DNA of 64,000 bases from Tepidibacter formicigenes DSM 15518 (GCF_900142235.1 NZ_FRAE01000012.1:1-64000); one strand, 5' to 3'; shown: positions 31,123 to 40,453, counted from the first letter of the stretch. Program-made: numbers and translations. Notes: generated from the letters alone by a model not told the origin.

Positions 31123-33042
31123 TTGAAAAAAGCCGCTTTGTATATAAGAGTTTCAACATCACATCAAATAGATAAAGATTCTTTACCCTTCCAGCGTCAA
31201 GAATTGTCTAATTACTCAAAATACGTGTTGGGTATTGATGATTTTGAAATATTTGAGGACGCTGGGTATTCCGCCAAAAATACTGATAGACCAAAATACC
31301 AAGAAATGATGTCACGCATAAAGAATAACGAATTTTCACATTTGCTAGTATGGAAAATTGATAGGATTTCAAGAAATCTGAAAGACTTTACCGAAATGTA
31401 TGACGAATTAAAGGATTATGGCGTAACCTTTATTTCTAAAAACGAGCAATTCGACACCTCTTCCGCCATGGGTGAAGCCATGTTGAAAATAATTCTAGTA
31501 TTCGCAGAACTTGAACGCAAGTTGACCGCTGAACGTGTTTTCTCAATAATGCTTTCACGAGCCGAAAAAGGGTTATGGAATGGTGCAACTGTTCCTCTGG
31601 GGTATAAATGGTCAAAAGAGAAAAAATTCCCTGTAATAGATGAAGAGGAAGCAAGAACGGTTAAATATATATATGACTTATACGAGAAAAAAGCTTCTAC
31701 CTCTAAAGTTGCTTTTCAATTAAATTCAGAGCAAGTAAAAACCAAACGTGGTGGCAAGTGGACCTCTAAAACCGTAAATGATATATTGAGAAATCCGTTT
31801 TATATAGGTACTTACAGATACAATGTAAAGAATAGCCCTAACAGGCGTTGGAAGGATGAAAAAGAATGGGTTGTCGTTGAAAATAATCACCCGGGTTTCG
31901 TTTCAAAGGAGCAATTTGAGAAGGTTAATAAAATGTTATCTGATAATTATAAGGGTAACGGAGAATTTCAAAGAGCTAACACCAACACTCATATATTTTC
32001 AAAAATATTATTTTGTGGCAAATGCGGTTTAGGCATGAATGCAGGGCTTGACAGAGCGAGAAAAGACGGTTACAGACCATCAAGATATACTTGTTATTCA
32101 AATCATTTTACAGAGAATACCCGTAATTGCAATAATTTTGTTAGTGATATAACATTAATGCCTTTTGTATTGAACTATATTTCAAACTTTATTAATTTGC
32201 AAAATAAAATTACACAAAAGCATTCTCTTCGCGATATTGAGAGAATACTTTTGCGCGGTAAATCTTTTGTAGATGTGGAATGTATTGATAGAAAAGGTCT
32301 TGAAGAAACATACATCGCCTTTGCTGTTGGTTTCGATGATAAAGCTTATAATAATTCCAATGAAGAGGAATCCGCCGAAAACTTAGAACTAGAATCTTTG
32401 AAGAAAGAAAAATTGAAGTATGAAAAAGCATTGAAGCGACTTGAAGATTTATTCCTATTTTCCGATGAAGCTATGTCCAATAAAGACTTTTTATTCAAAA
32501 AACGTGACCTAACACAGCACCTCGAAAGAGTAAATGAGAAACTTTCAGAACTCCATAGAAGAAATGCCGATATGAGATTAACAACCGATGTTGCTTTCTT
32601 AAATAAAGCAAGTAATTTTTTAATGAGTAAACATCTTTCCGGAAAAAGAAATATTGATTATAGAGAACTTTTAGCGGTTGTTGATAAGACTTTAATACAA
32701 GATTTCATACAAACTGTTATTGATAAAATTATTGTCATTGATAAAAGAGTACATTCTATCACTTTTCAAAATGGAATTACTCATAATTTCCTTTATAAAG
32801 CTAAAGAAAAACAGAAAATGCGTCCAAAACAAAAGTTTCTTTATCGTTCTTATGAGCCAATACTTATACAGTACCTTAAAGAACACGAATCAGTATCAAG
32901 AAAAGAGGTTGAGGACCTTATAGGAATGGGGCGCACTGGTGCTGGTTCTATCCTCAAAGAATTTGTTGATAGAGGAATTGTTGAGAAAAAAGGAAATTCC
33001 GTTGCAACTAGATACTTTTTGAAAGAAAAAAAGACCACTTAA
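31123..33042 (+). CDS. Large serine recombinase (integrase)
   Basis: About 639 residues if started at TTG 31123 (AAGGGAG eight bases upstream); an ATG at 31117 or 31105 is possible but poorly spaced. The catalytic domain begins KKAALYIRVSTSH with the nucleophile Ser 11. A recombinase domain follows (GLWNGATVPLGYKW, then KWTSKTVNDILRNPFYIGTYRY), then a Cys-rich zinc ribbon (CGKCG...C...C, about 305-345) and a coiled coil (SLKKEKLKYEKALKRLEDL). The last 60 residues look like an additional winged helix (VSRKEVEDLIGMGRTGAGSI then KKGNSVATRYFLKE). It catalyses att recombination, at the right end of the prophage near mtaB. Confidence 0.95.
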   Translation: MKKAALYIRVSTSHQIDKDSLPFQRQELSNYSKYVLGIDDFEIFEDAGYSAKNTDRPKYQEMMSRIKNNEFSHLLVWKIDRISRNLKDFTEMYDELKDYGVTFISKNEQFDTSSAMGEAMLKIILVFAELERKLTAERVFSIMLSRAEKGLWNGATVPLGYKWSKEKKFPVIDEEEARTVKYIYDLYEKKASTSKVAFQLNSEQVKTKRGGKWTSKTVNDILRNPFYIGTYRYNVKNSPNRRWKDEKEWVVVENNHPGFVSKEQFEKVNKMLSDNYKGNGEFQRANTNTHIFSKILFCGKCGLGMNAGLDRARKDGYRPSRYTCYSNHFTENTRNCNNFVSDITLMPFVLNYISNFINLQNKITQKHSLRDIERILLRGKSFVDVECIDRKGLEETYIAFAVGFDDKAYNNSNEEESAENLELESLKKEKLKYEKALKRLEDLFLFSDEAMSNKDFLFKKRDLTQHLERVNEKLSELHRRNADMRLTTDVAFLNKASNFLMSKHLSGKRNIDYRELLAVVDKTLIQDFIQTVIDKIIVIDKRVHSITFQNGITHNFLYKAKEKQKMRPKQKFLYRSYEPILIQYLKEHESVSRKEVEDLIGMGRTGAGSILKEFVDRGIVEKKGNSVATRYFLKEKKTT

Positions 33043-33064
33043 TCAAAATTAGTGGTCTTTTTGC
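33029..33064. terminator. Terminator overlapping the integrase stop (bidirectional)
   Basis: AAAAGACCACT and AGTGGTCTTTT form a stem with a T run on the plus strand and an A run on the other side. It ends integrase transcription just before the attachment region. Confidence 0.85.
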
Positions 33065-33065
33065 C

Positions 33066-33140
33066 ATTTACTCAAAGCCTTATGTATCAAGGTATAGGAG
33101 CAATCATATTTACTTTAACTTTCGGTCATCCTAGGGTGTA
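33066..33140. other. Right attachment region (attR) of the prophage in mtaB
   Basis: MtaB codons are recognisable from 33158 down to 33127, ending CTA GGA TG. The next bases (ACCGAAAG on the minus strand) do not continue MtaB, where TGY AAA GT(N) AA(Y) would be expected. The crossover is therefore at or just before 33126, within CCTAGGATG. Serine integrases share only a short core, so the exact dinucleotide needs the other junction, which is outside the window. Confidence 0.7.
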
Positions 33141-33158
33141 AAATGCTACTTTTTTCAA
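33126..33158 (-). pseudogene. mtaB: mtaB 5' end, interrupted by the prophage
   Basis: TTG at 33158, spaced from an AAAGGAG site within the end of rsmE, gives MKKVAFYTLG and then TGA. MtaB, the tRNA ms2t6A37 methylthiotransferase, typically starts in this way and continues CKVN, with that Cys binding the radical-SAM enzyme's accessory iron-sulphur cluster. MtaB follows rsmE in related clostridia. The rest of the gene must lie at the left end of the prophage, where it may have lost its start, or regained one from phage sequence. Confidence 0.75.
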
Positions 33159-33159
33159 A

Positions 33160-33909
33160 CTACTCATCTCCTTTTAAATCAGAAAGTTCATACAGTACTA
33201 TAGAAGATACAACTATAGATGCTGTTTCTGTTCTTAAAATCCTAGGTCCTAAACTTACAGAAATTCCTCCTATATTTTTAAGTTCATGAATTTCTTCTTC
33301 TTCAAATCCACCTTCTGGACCTATAAAAATCCCTATTGAATTAATATTTACACCCTTTAAAACATTTTTTATAGATTTTGAATCTTCTTTTTCATAAGGA
33401 ACTAAATTTAAATCATTATTTTTCATGTCTAAAAGGGCCTCTTCAAAAGTTAAAGGCCCTTTTACTTTAGGAATAATTCCTCTTTTACTTTGTTTTGCTG
33501 CTTCATATATTATTCTTTCCCATCTTTCTATCTTTTTATCTTTTTTACCATCAATTTTTGCAACACTTCTTTTAGTTATAACAGGAATTATTTCACTTAC
33601 TCCAACTTCAGTTGATTTTTGAAGTATCAAATCCATCTTCTGTCCCTTTGGAAGCCCTTGATAAATTTTTACTTTTATATTAGATTCTCTATTTATATTA
33701 ATTTTTTGTGCTATATTAAAAAAAACCTGCTTTTTAGTAATATTACTTATTTCGCATATGTATTCATTATTGTTTCCGTCACATATTTCTAATTTATCTC
33801 CTATATTACATCTTAATACTCTAGAGATATGTTTTACATCTTCACCTTCTATAAAGCACTGACCTTTATCTAAATCTATATTTTTAGAATCAACAAAAAA
33901 TCTATCCAC
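33160..33909 (-). CDS. rsmE: 16S rRNA m3U1498 methyltransferase RsmE
   Basis: A 249-residue protein of the SPOUT family: N-terminal FFVDSKNIDLDKGQCFIEGEDVKHISRVLRCNIGD, a middle QKSTEVGVSEIIPVITKRSV and ERWERIIYEAAKQSKRGIIPKV, and the SAM-binding knot IGIFIGPEGGFEEEEI...VSLGPRILRTETA. It methylates uridine 1498 of 16S rRNA. It starts with GTG and is three bases from prmA; in many Firmicutes the order is dnaJ-prmA-rsmE-mtaB, of which the last is cut here by the phage. Confidence 0.95.
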   Translation of the reverse strand: MDRFFVDSKNIDLDKGQCFIEGEDVKHISRVLRCNIGDKLEICDGNNNEYICEISNITKKQVFFNIAQKININRESNIKVKIYQGLPKGQKMDLILQKSTEVGVSEIIPVITKRSVAKIDGKKDKKIERWERIIYEAAKQSKRGIIPKVKGPLTFEEALLDMKNNDLNLVPYEKEDSKSIKNVLKGVNINSIGIFIGPEGGFEEEEIHELKNIGGISVSLGPRILRTETASIVVSSIVLYELSDLKGDE

Positions 33910-33911
33910 TA

Positions 33912-34853
33912 TTACTCACCCTTTTTAGATACAATTACTGCCCACTCTCCCATAGTTTTAACATCTAATATTTCAAATTTATTTTCTAAAAGAGCAGCTT
34001 TAACATCTTCTATTTTTTCTAATATTATACCAGATGATATGAATAATCCATTACTATTTAAAAATTTACCTACATCCTTTGATAAAATCATTATTATATC
34101 AGCTATTATATTTGCAACTACTATATCTGATTTTTCTTTAACTACTTCCATTAAGTTCCCATGTCTTACTTCTACTACATCTTCAACTTTATTTAATACT
34201 ACATTTTCTTTTGAAACTTTAACTGCAACAGGGTCAAGATCTACTCCTATAACTTTAGATGCGTTAAGCTTTGCAGCTGCAATAGATAATATTCCACTTC
34301 CACATCCGATATCAAATACAGTAGCTTCTTCATTTACTCTCTTTTCCAATTCCCTTATACACATTGTAGTAGTTTCATGAGTTCCCGTTCCAAATGCCAT
34401 TCCTGGATCAAGTTCTATTACTATTTCACCTTTTCTTTTATCATAATCTTCCCAAGTAGGCTTTACAACTATTTTCTCTCCTACTTTACTAGGCTTGTAA
34501 TATTGTTTCCAAGAATTAGCCCAATCTTCTTCATTAACTTCGGTTATATTTACGCTTCCTTCTCCTATATCTAGTCCATAACTTGGAAGTAATTTTATTT
34601 TTTCTCTGATCATTTCAACTTCTGCAATAACATTTTTTTCTTCTGAAAGATAGGCTTTTATTATAACTCCTTCATATCCTGTATCAAATACATTTTCTTC
34701 TATATAATCCCAAGCCGCATCATCTTTTTCTTGAAATAAAAAATCATTTGGATCTTCTATTACTACTCCACCTACTTCAGACTCATAAAGAATACTTGTA
34801 ACTGCTTCAACTGCTTCCGTAGTAGTTTTTATTGTAATCTCAATCCACTTCAT
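33912..34853 (-). CDS. prmA: Ribosomal protein L11 methyltransferase
   Basis: About 313 residues, beginning MKWIEITIKTTTEAVEAVTSIL at ATG 34853, with AAGGAAGG upstream; a longer start at 34886 lacks a site. It contains DPGMAFGTGTHETTTMCIREL and the SAM-binding ATVFDIGCGSGILSIAAAKL, then DIVVANI.ADII, all signatures of PrmA. It trimethylates ribosomal protein L11. It is separated from dnaJ by the plus-strand island at 35.0-41.8 kb, so it needs its own promoter rather than the heat-shock one. Confidence 0.95.
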   Translation of the reverse strand: MKWIEITIKTTTEAVEAVTSILYESEVGGVVIEDPNDFLFQEKDDAAWDYIEENVFDTGYEGVIIKAYLSEEKNVIAEVEMIREKIKLLPSYGLDIGEGSVNITEVNEEDWANSWKQYYKPSKVGEKIVVKPTWEDYDKRKGEIVIELDPGMAFGTGTHETTTMCIRELEKRVNEEATVFDIGCGSGILSIAAAKLNASKVIGVDLDPVAVKVSKENVVLNKVEDVVEVRHGNLMEVVKEKSDIVVANIIADIIMILSKDVGKFLNSNGLFISSGIILEKIEDVKAALLENKFEILDVKTMGEWAVIVSKKGE

Positions 34854-35030
34854 AAGATCCCTTCCTTTATAATTAATTTTTTCCACTTAACTGTAGTAAT
34901 TATTATACAGTAATTTCAGACAAGAATCTACATAAATATTATCTGTAACAATATTTTAAAATGATTTTAGTTATATATATGTTAATATATAATTAAGATA
35001 TTATGTACAATAGAAATGAGGTGAAATTTT

Positions 35031-36044
35031 TTGAGAAAAATTAGCTATTTTTTAGTTTTTATTACAATATTATTATCAACAACAAGTCCCTTTATACTAG
35101 CCATTGATAAACAAATAAAAATTACTATAAATAATGAAATATTAGAATTTGATATTTCTCCTATAATTGAAAATAATAAAACACTTGCACCAGTAAGAAC
35201 TATATGTGAAAAATTAGAAGCAGACATTACATGGATTGAAGATAATAAAGAAATTATTATAAAAAAAAATAATACAACTATAAAAATCAAGATAAATGAT
35301 GAAAAAGCATATGTTAATGATAAATTAGTTATTTTAAACGCTACACCTAAGATAGTATCAAATAAAGCACTAGCTCCAATACGATTTATATGTGAAAATC
35401 TCAATATGAATGTAGTTTGGGATGATAAAAACTATACAGTTGTTATTAATGATAACTATAATAATATTTATAATTCACTAAAAAAATCTTTAAACTATAA
35501 AGGTGAATTTGATATGAAAATGGTTATGAATATAAAAATAGAAGATATTGATTCATTACAGTTCAATTACAATATAGAAGGATTAACAGATAGTAAAAAT
35601 TCAAATATTAACGGTATCATGTATTTAATAAAATCTGATGATGCTAATATTCAAGTCCCATATAAACTTATTAATGTAAATGAAAAAAAATATATAAAAT
35701 ATCTTGATAAGTGGAATAATAAAGAAAATATAGAGAATGCTGATTATTTTGATGTTGATTTAAATTTAATCAATTCTTTAAACAATAGACTTATTTCTAA
35801 TTTTAAAAATCTTACTATTAATAAAATAAATTCAGGATATTTAATAAATTACACAAATGAAGAATTTGATAATTGTATGATAGAAATATATTTAAACGAT
35901 AAAAATGAAATAATAAAAGAAATTGCTACTTATACTATTCATAGTATCCAAAAAGAAAAAAAAGTGGATACTCAATTTATTATAGATGTAGATTTTAAAA
36001 ATACTAAAAATGAAATAAAAATTAATCCTCCAATTAAAAGTTAG
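35031..36044 (+). CDS. Secreted stalk-domain (copper amine oxidase N-like) protein
   Basis: A 337-residue protein starting at TTG, with GAGGTG upstream. Residues 1-24 are a signal peptide (FLVFITILLSTTSPFILA). Two copper-amine-oxidase N-terminal/stalk repeats follow: NKTLAPVRTICEKLEADITW and NKALAPIRFICENLNMNVVW, each ending in a short strand. From about residue 150 the sequence is Asn/Ile-rich with no recognised domain. The stalk repeats are common in exported clostridial proteins, and no metal-oxidase domain is present. A terminator follows. Confidence 0.82.
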   Translation: MRKISYFLVFITILLSTTSPFILAIDKQIKITINNEILEFDISPIIENNKTLAPVRTICEKLEADITWIEDNKEIIIKKNNTTIKIKINDEKAYVNDKLVILNATPKIVSNKALAPIRFICENLNMNVVWDDKNYTVVINDNYNNIYNSLKKSLNYKGEFDMKMVMNIKIEDIDSLQFNYNIEGLTDSKNSNINGIMYLIKSDDANIQVPYKLINVNEKKYIKYLDKWNNKENIENADYFDVDLNLINSLNNRLISNFKNLTINKINSGYLINYTNEEFDNCMIEIYLNDKNEIIKEIATYTIHSIQKEKKVDTQFIIDVDFKNTKNEIKINPPIKS

Positions 36045-36068
36045 GTCTAATTAAGATCTAACTTTTTT
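36036..36068 (+). terminator. Terminator after the stalk-domain gene
   Basis: AAAGTTAG-TCT pairs with AGA-CTAACTTT followed by a T run. Confidence 0.75.
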
Positions 36069-36155
36069 CATTTTTTCTATTAATGAATAATGCTATATAC
36101 ATTGGTAAATAATACATATTGAATTGTAGAATAATACAAAAGGCAGGTGAAATAC

Positions 36156-36668
36156 ATGGAAATCACAATCGAAAAGCATGAAAAAGATAATTTTAAAAAA
36201 CTAAATGAAATTATTGAAAAATATAAAGAAGAAGAAGGTATGCTTATTCGTATTTTACAAAAGTCTCAAGAAATATTTGGATATCTTCCAGAAAAAGTAC
36301 AAACATACATTTCTCAAAAACTTAATATACCAGTTTCAACCATAAATGGTGTTGTAAGTTTTTATTCTCTATTTTCAGAAGAACCTCAAGGGAAATATAC
36401 TATAGGGGTCTGTCTTGGAACTGCTTGTTATGTTAAAGGAGCTCAAGATGTTTTAGAAGCTATTAAAGAAGAACTTCAAATAGATGTAGGAGAAACCAGT
36501 ATGGATAAACTATTTACACTAAAAGCTACAAGGTGTATTGGAGCCTGTGGTCTTGCTCCTGTTATCACAATAAATGAGGAGGTTCACGGCAGAGTATCTC
36601 CAGCAGATGTTCCATCAATTCTTTATAAATATATTAAAACTCATAAAGAAACGCAAGTCATTAAATAG
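36156..36668 (+). CDS. NuoE-like hydrogenase subunit (HydC type)
   Basis: A 170-residue protein of the 24-kDa NADH dehydrogenase subunit family. It has an N-terminal helical part (LIRILQKSQEIFGYLPEKVQTYI) and a thioredoxin-like [2Fe-2S] domain with Cys in VCLGTACYVKGA and ATRCIGACGLAP. It hands electrons between NADH and the other subunits. The ATG at 36156 follows AGGTG. It starts a three-gene operon with NuoF-like and hydrogenase subunits and is four bases from the next gene's ribosome site. Confidence 0.92.
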   Translation: MEITIEKHEKDNFKKLNEIIEKYKEEEGMLIRILQKSQEIFGYLPEKVQTYISQKLNIPVSTINGVVSFYSLFSEEPQGKYTIGVCLGTACYVKGAQDVLEAIKEELQIDVGETSMDKLFTLKATRCIGACGLAPVITINEEVHGRVSPADVPSILYKYIKTHKETQVIK

Positions 36669-36680
36669 GAGGTGAATATA

Positions 36681-38567
36681 TTGTTAAAATCTATTGAAGA
36701 TTTAAAAAATCTTAAAGATGAATCTTTAAAGTCTATATCTTTACGTCTTAAAAATTCAAATGTTGAAAAAGAAATTGATAAATATCATATTTTAGTTTGT
36801 ACTGGAACTGGATGTACTTCTTCTAAAAGTAATCTAGTTCGTGAAAAATTAGAAAATGAAATAATTAAAAGAAATTTGCAAGATAAAGTTAAAGTATTTA
36901 AAACTGGATGCTTTGGTTTTTGTAAATTAGGACCAATATTAGTTGTCCATCCAGATAGAACTTTTTATGTTAAAGTAGATCCTGATGATGTAGATGACAT
37001 ACTTGATAGTCATATTTCTAAGGGAAAAATAGTTGAAAAACTTTTATATCACTCTCCTCAAAATGATGAGGTACAAAAGACTATAGATGAAATTGATTTT
37101 TTCAACCATCAAATGAGAATTGCTCTTAGAAATTGTGGAGTTATTAATCCTGAAGATATAAAAGAATATATAGCCATGGATGGATATATGGCTCTTGGTG
37201 ATATTTTAAGCAAGAAAACTTCTCCTAAAGAAATTATAGAAGAAATAAAAAAATCAGGCCTCCGCGGTCGTGGAGGAGGAGGTTTCCCTACCGGACTAAA
37301 ATGGGAATACGCTGAATCTTATAAAAATGATAAAAAATTTGTATTATGTAATGCAGATGAAGGTGATCCTGGAGCTTTTATGGATCGTTCCATCCTCGAG
37401 GGAGATCCACATTCAGTTATAGAAGCCATGATAATTGCAGGATATTGTATCGGAGCACATAAAGGATATGTTTATGTAAGAGCTGAATATCCTATAGCAG
37501 TCGAAAGACTTGAAATTGCTATAGACCAAGCTAAAAATTTAGGTATTCTTGGCAAAAATATATTAGGATCATCTTTTGATTTTGATCTAGATATAAGACT
37601 TGGTGCAGGGGCTTTTGTATGCGGAGAGGAAACTGCTCTAATTCAATCTGTTATGGGTCTTAGAGGTGAACCAAGACCAAGACCTCCTTTCCCTGCAGAA
37701 GTTGGTCTTTGGGAAAAACCAACTCTAAATAACAATGTAGAAACATATGCAAACATTCCAATAATACTCAGAAAAGGTTCTAATTGGTACTCAGGTATTG
37801 GAACAGAAGATAGTAAAGGTACTAAAGTTTTTGCTCTAGCAGGTCAAATAAATAATACAGGCCTTATAGAGGTTCCTATGGGAACTACACTTAAAACAAT
37901 AATTTATGATATAGGTGGTGGAATTCACGATAATAAAAAATTCAAATCAGTTCAAACTGGAGGTCCATCAGGAGGATGTATTCCAGCAGAGTTATTAGAT
38001 GCAAAAATTGACTTTAAATCTCTAACTGACATAGGTTCAATGATGGGTTCTGGTGGGCTCATTGTAATGGATGAAACAGATTGTATGGTAGATATTGCAA
38101 GATTTTATTTAGAATTTGCTCAAGACGAATCATGTGGTAAATGCGTTCCTTGTAGAGTAGGTACAAAACGACTTCTCGAAATACTAGATAAAATAAGTAA
38201 GGGTAAAGGTGAAATACAAGATTTAAAAATACTTGAAGACCTTTCTTATGATATTAAAGATTCTGCTTTATGTGGCCTTGGACAAACAGCCCCTAATCCT
38301 ATTTTAAGTACATTAAAATATTTTAAAGATGAGTTTATAGCTCATATTAAGGATAAACACTGTCCTGCTGGTGTTTGTAATGATTTATTAAAAGTTATAA
38401 TATCAGATGAAAAATGTGTTGCTTGTGGAATTTGTGCCAAAGTTTGTCCTGTAAATGCTATTACAGGAGAAAACAGAAAACCACCTTTTACTATTCATCA
38501 AGATGTTTGCATTAAATGTGGAGCATGTATTCCAAAATGTCCTGTAGATGCAATATATAAAAGATAA
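36681..38567 (+). CDS. NuoF-like NADH/flavin subunit of the hydrogenase (HydB type)
   Basis: About 628 residues beginning at TTG 36681, with AGGAGG eight bases upstream. Domains in order: thioredoxin-like [2Fe-2S] (CTGTGCTSS, later KTGCFGFCKLGP), NADH/FMN-binding NuoF core (GLRGRGGGGFPTGLKW; CNADEGDPGAFMDRSILEGDPH), SLBB segment, the [4Fe-4S] site CGKCVPCRVG...CGLGQ, and a C-terminal ferredoxin with two CxxCxxCxxxCP motifs. It fits the trimeric, possibly electron-bifurcating, [FeFe] hydrogenases that use NADH and ferredoxin together. Confidence 0.94.
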   Translation: MLKSIEDLKNLKDESLKSISLRLKNSNVEKEIDKYHILVCTGTGCTSSKSNLVREKLENEIIKRNLQDKVKVFKTGCFGFCKLGPILVVHPDRTFYVKVDPDDVDDILDSHISKGKIVEKLLYHSPQNDEVQKTIDEIDFFNHQMRIALRNCGVINPEDIKEYIAMDGYMALGDILSKKTSPKEIIEEIKKSGLRGRGGGGFPTGLKWEYAESYKNDKKFVLCNADEGDPGAFMDRSILEGDPHSVIEAMIIAGYCIGAHKGYVYVRAEYPIAVERLEIAIDQAKNLGILGKNILGSSFDFDLDIRLGAGAFVCGEETALIQSVMGLRGEPRPRPPFPAEVGLWEKPTLNNNVETYANIPIILRKGSNWYSGIGTEDSKGTKVFALAGQINNTGLIEVPMGTTLKTIIYDIGGGIHDNKKFKSVQTGGPSGGCIPAELLDAKIDFKSLTDIGSMMGSGGLIVMDETDCMVDIARFYLEFAQDESCGKCVPCRVGTKRLLEILDKISKGKGEIQDLKILEDLSYDIKDSALCGLGQTAPNPILSTLKYFKDEFIAHIKDKHCPAGVCNDLLKVIISDEKCVACGICAKVCPVNAITGENRKPPFTIHQDVCIKCGACIPKCPVDAIYKR

Positions 38568-38573
38568 AGGTAG

Positions 38574-40421
38574 GTGAAAAAAGTGGAAAACATTACTGAA
38601 AATAAAGAACAAAAGATAAAAAATGAAACTGTAAATATAAATATAGACGGGATAGATTATAAAGTTCCTAAAGGAATTTCAGTTCTAGAAGCTGCTCGAA
38701 TGTTAAATATTGAAATTCCAAGTTTATGCTATTTAAAAGATATTAACGAAATTGGTGCTTGTAGAGTTTGTGTTGTTGAAGTTGAAGGTTCTCGTAATCT
38801 TCAGGCATCTTGTGTATATCCAGTAAGAGATGGAATAAAAATTAAAACTAATACAGAAAGAGTAAGACGAGCTAGGAAATCTGCTGTAACTTTATTACTA
38901 TCAAATCATCATAGAGAATGTCTAACTTGTATTAGAAATTTAAATTGTGAGCTTCAGAATTTAGCCGACAATTTAGGAGTTAGAAATATACCTTATACTG
39001 GAGAAATGAATGATTACGGATTTAACGATAATAATCCAGCAATACAAAGAGATTACAATAAATGTATAAACTGCCGTCGATGTATGGCAATTTGTGATAA
39101 AATTCAAGAATGTAATGTATACTCACCTTTAAATAGGGGGCTAAACACAATAGTTGCACCTGCGTTTAAAAAAGATTTAGCAGACGTTACTTGTATTATG
39201 TGTGGCCAATGTATACTCGCGTGTCCTACGGCATCTTTAAGCGAAAAAGAACATATTAGTGAAGTTTGGAAAGCAATATCTGATCCTGATAAAGTTGTAG
39301 TCGCTCAAACTGCTCCTTCTATTCAAGTTACTATTGGAGAAATTTTTGGAATGCCTACAGGTTCATTTGTTGCTGGAAAATTAGTATCATCTCTTAGACG
39401 AATAGGTTTTGATAAGGTATTTGCTACAGATGTTACAGCAGATTTAACTATTATGGAAGAAGGTAGTGAATTAGTTGAAAGATTGTTACATGAACCAGAA
39501 AAGCTACCTCTTCTTTCCTCTTGCTGCCCTGGTTGGGTAAAATTTGCAGAACATTTTTATCCAGAGTTTTTACCACATTTGTCATCTACAAAATCTCCTC
39601 ACGAAATGTGTGGAGCTTTAACTAAGACTTGGTATGCTAAAAAATATGGAATAGACCCAAGTAAAATAGTAAATGTTGCTATAATGCCTTGTACTGCTAA
39701 GAAATATGAAGCAGCAAGACCTGAAATGACTTCTGATGGATTTAGAAATGTTGATTATGTTTTAACTACAAGAGAATTAGGTCGTATGATAAGGGAATCA
39801 GGGCTTGATTTTCCAAATTTACCTGATGATAACTACGATGAACCTTTTGATCAGTATAGTGGAGCAGGTATGATTTTCGGAGCTACAGGTGGGGTTTTAG
39901 AAGCAGCTGTTCGCAGTGCTCATAAGTTAATAACAGGTGAAGAAATGCTAGTTCCTGATTATGAAGATGCTAGAGGTCAAAGTGGACTTAAATATGGAAC
40001 TGTTAAATTAGGTGACAAAAATATTACAGTAGCAATTGCTCACGGAACAGGAAATGCTAAAAAAGCTTTAGATATGTTTAAAAGTGGTGAGAAAAAATTT
40101 GATTATATGGAAGTTATGGCATGTCCTGGGGGATGTGTTGGTGGTGGAGGTCAACCTATTTTAGGTACTAGAGATCATAAGTATATATCTTTAGATTATC
40201 GTCATAATCGTGCAGATACACTGTACAACATTGATAAAGGTAAAAATATAAGACGTTCACATGAAAATCCAAGAATTCATCAAATTTACGAAGAATTTTT
40301 AGATAGTCCTCTATCAAAAGTAGCTAAAAAATATCTTCATACAACTTTTACACCAAGAGGAAAATATGCTTATCTAAATAAAGAGACTCCCCATGAAGAA
40401 TTTAACAAAAAAGATAAATAA
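38574..40421 (+). CDS. hydA: [FeFe] hydrogenase catalytic subunit (HydA type)
   Basis: A 615-residue protein (612 if started at GTG 38583, which is better spaced from AGGTAGG). An N-terminal [2Fe-2S] domain comes first (CYLKDINEIGACRVC), then a His-ligated cluster (HHRECLTC...NCELQ), and two [4Fe-4S] motifs (CINCRRCMAIC; CIMCGQCILACP). The H-cluster domain carries all three motifs: L1 SSCCPGWVKF (usual TSCCPGW, Thr to Ser), L2 MPCTAKKYEA and L3 EVMACPGGCVGGGGQP. There is no extra C-terminal ferredoxin as in the largest bifurcating HydA proteins. It produces or oxidises H2, and a terminator follows. Confidence 0.96.
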   Translation: MKKVENITENKEQKIKNETVNINIDGIDYKVPKGISVLEAARMLNIEIPSLCYLKDINEIGACRVCVVEVEGSRNLQASCVYPVRDGIKIKTNTERVRRARKSAVTLLLSNHHRECLTCIRNLNCELQNLADNLGVRNIPYTGEMNDYGFNDNNPAIQRDYNKCINCRRCMAICDKIQECNVYSPLNRGLNTIVAPAFKKDLADVTCIMCGQCILACPTASLSEKEHISEVWKAISDPDKVVVAQTAPSIQVTIGEIFGMPTGSFVAGKLVSSLRRIGFDKVFATDVTADLTIMEEGSELVERLLHEPEKLPLLSSCCPGWVKFAEHFYPEFLPHLSSTKSPHEMCGALTKTWYAKKYGIDPSKIVNVAIMPCTAKKYEAARPEMTSDGFRNVDYVLTTRELGRMIRESGLDFPNLPDDNYDEPFDQYSGAGMIFGATGGVLEAAVRSAHKLITGEEMLVPDYEDARGQSGLKYGTVKLGDKNITVAIAHGTGNAKKALDMFKSGEKKFDYMEVMACPGGCVGGGGQPILGTRDHKYISLDYRHNRADTLYNIDKGKNIRRSHENPRIHQIYEEFLDSPLSKVAKKYLHTTFTPRGKYAYLNKETPHEEFNKKDK

Positions 40422-40453
40422 GCTGTTGGCAAAATGCCAACAGCTTATTTATT
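40417..40453. terminator. Terminator after the hydrogenase operon
   Basis: AATAAGCTGTTGGC (40417-40430) and GCCAACAGCTTATT (40436-40449) are exact complements, followed by T runs. Confidence 0.92.

Larger units (their letters stand above)
187..33130. mobile_element. Prophage (contractile tail, lambda-like head), left end outside the window
   Basis: The region carries a nearly complete myovirus gene set on the minus strand, a lysogeny module and a large serine integrase on the plus strand at its right end. The right junction is in the mtaB start. Composition changes from clearly GC-richer phage DNA to very AT-rich host DNA just after the integrase. The late genes end at tail protein I; host-recognition and lysis genes and the left attachment site are not visible and must lie to the left, or have been lost near the IS at 1-186. 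Every structural gene in the window appears intact, so the element could be functional unless genes are missing on the left. Confidence 0.93.

Noticed and set aside
33126-33158. The TGA in the mtaB fragment as a selenocysteine codon, since the host has selC and selB
   Set aside because: The sequence after TGA (CCG AAA GTT AAA GTA) does not continue MtaB (K-V-N-Q...), it soon meets another stop, and the DNA there is phage-side. Interruption explains it better.
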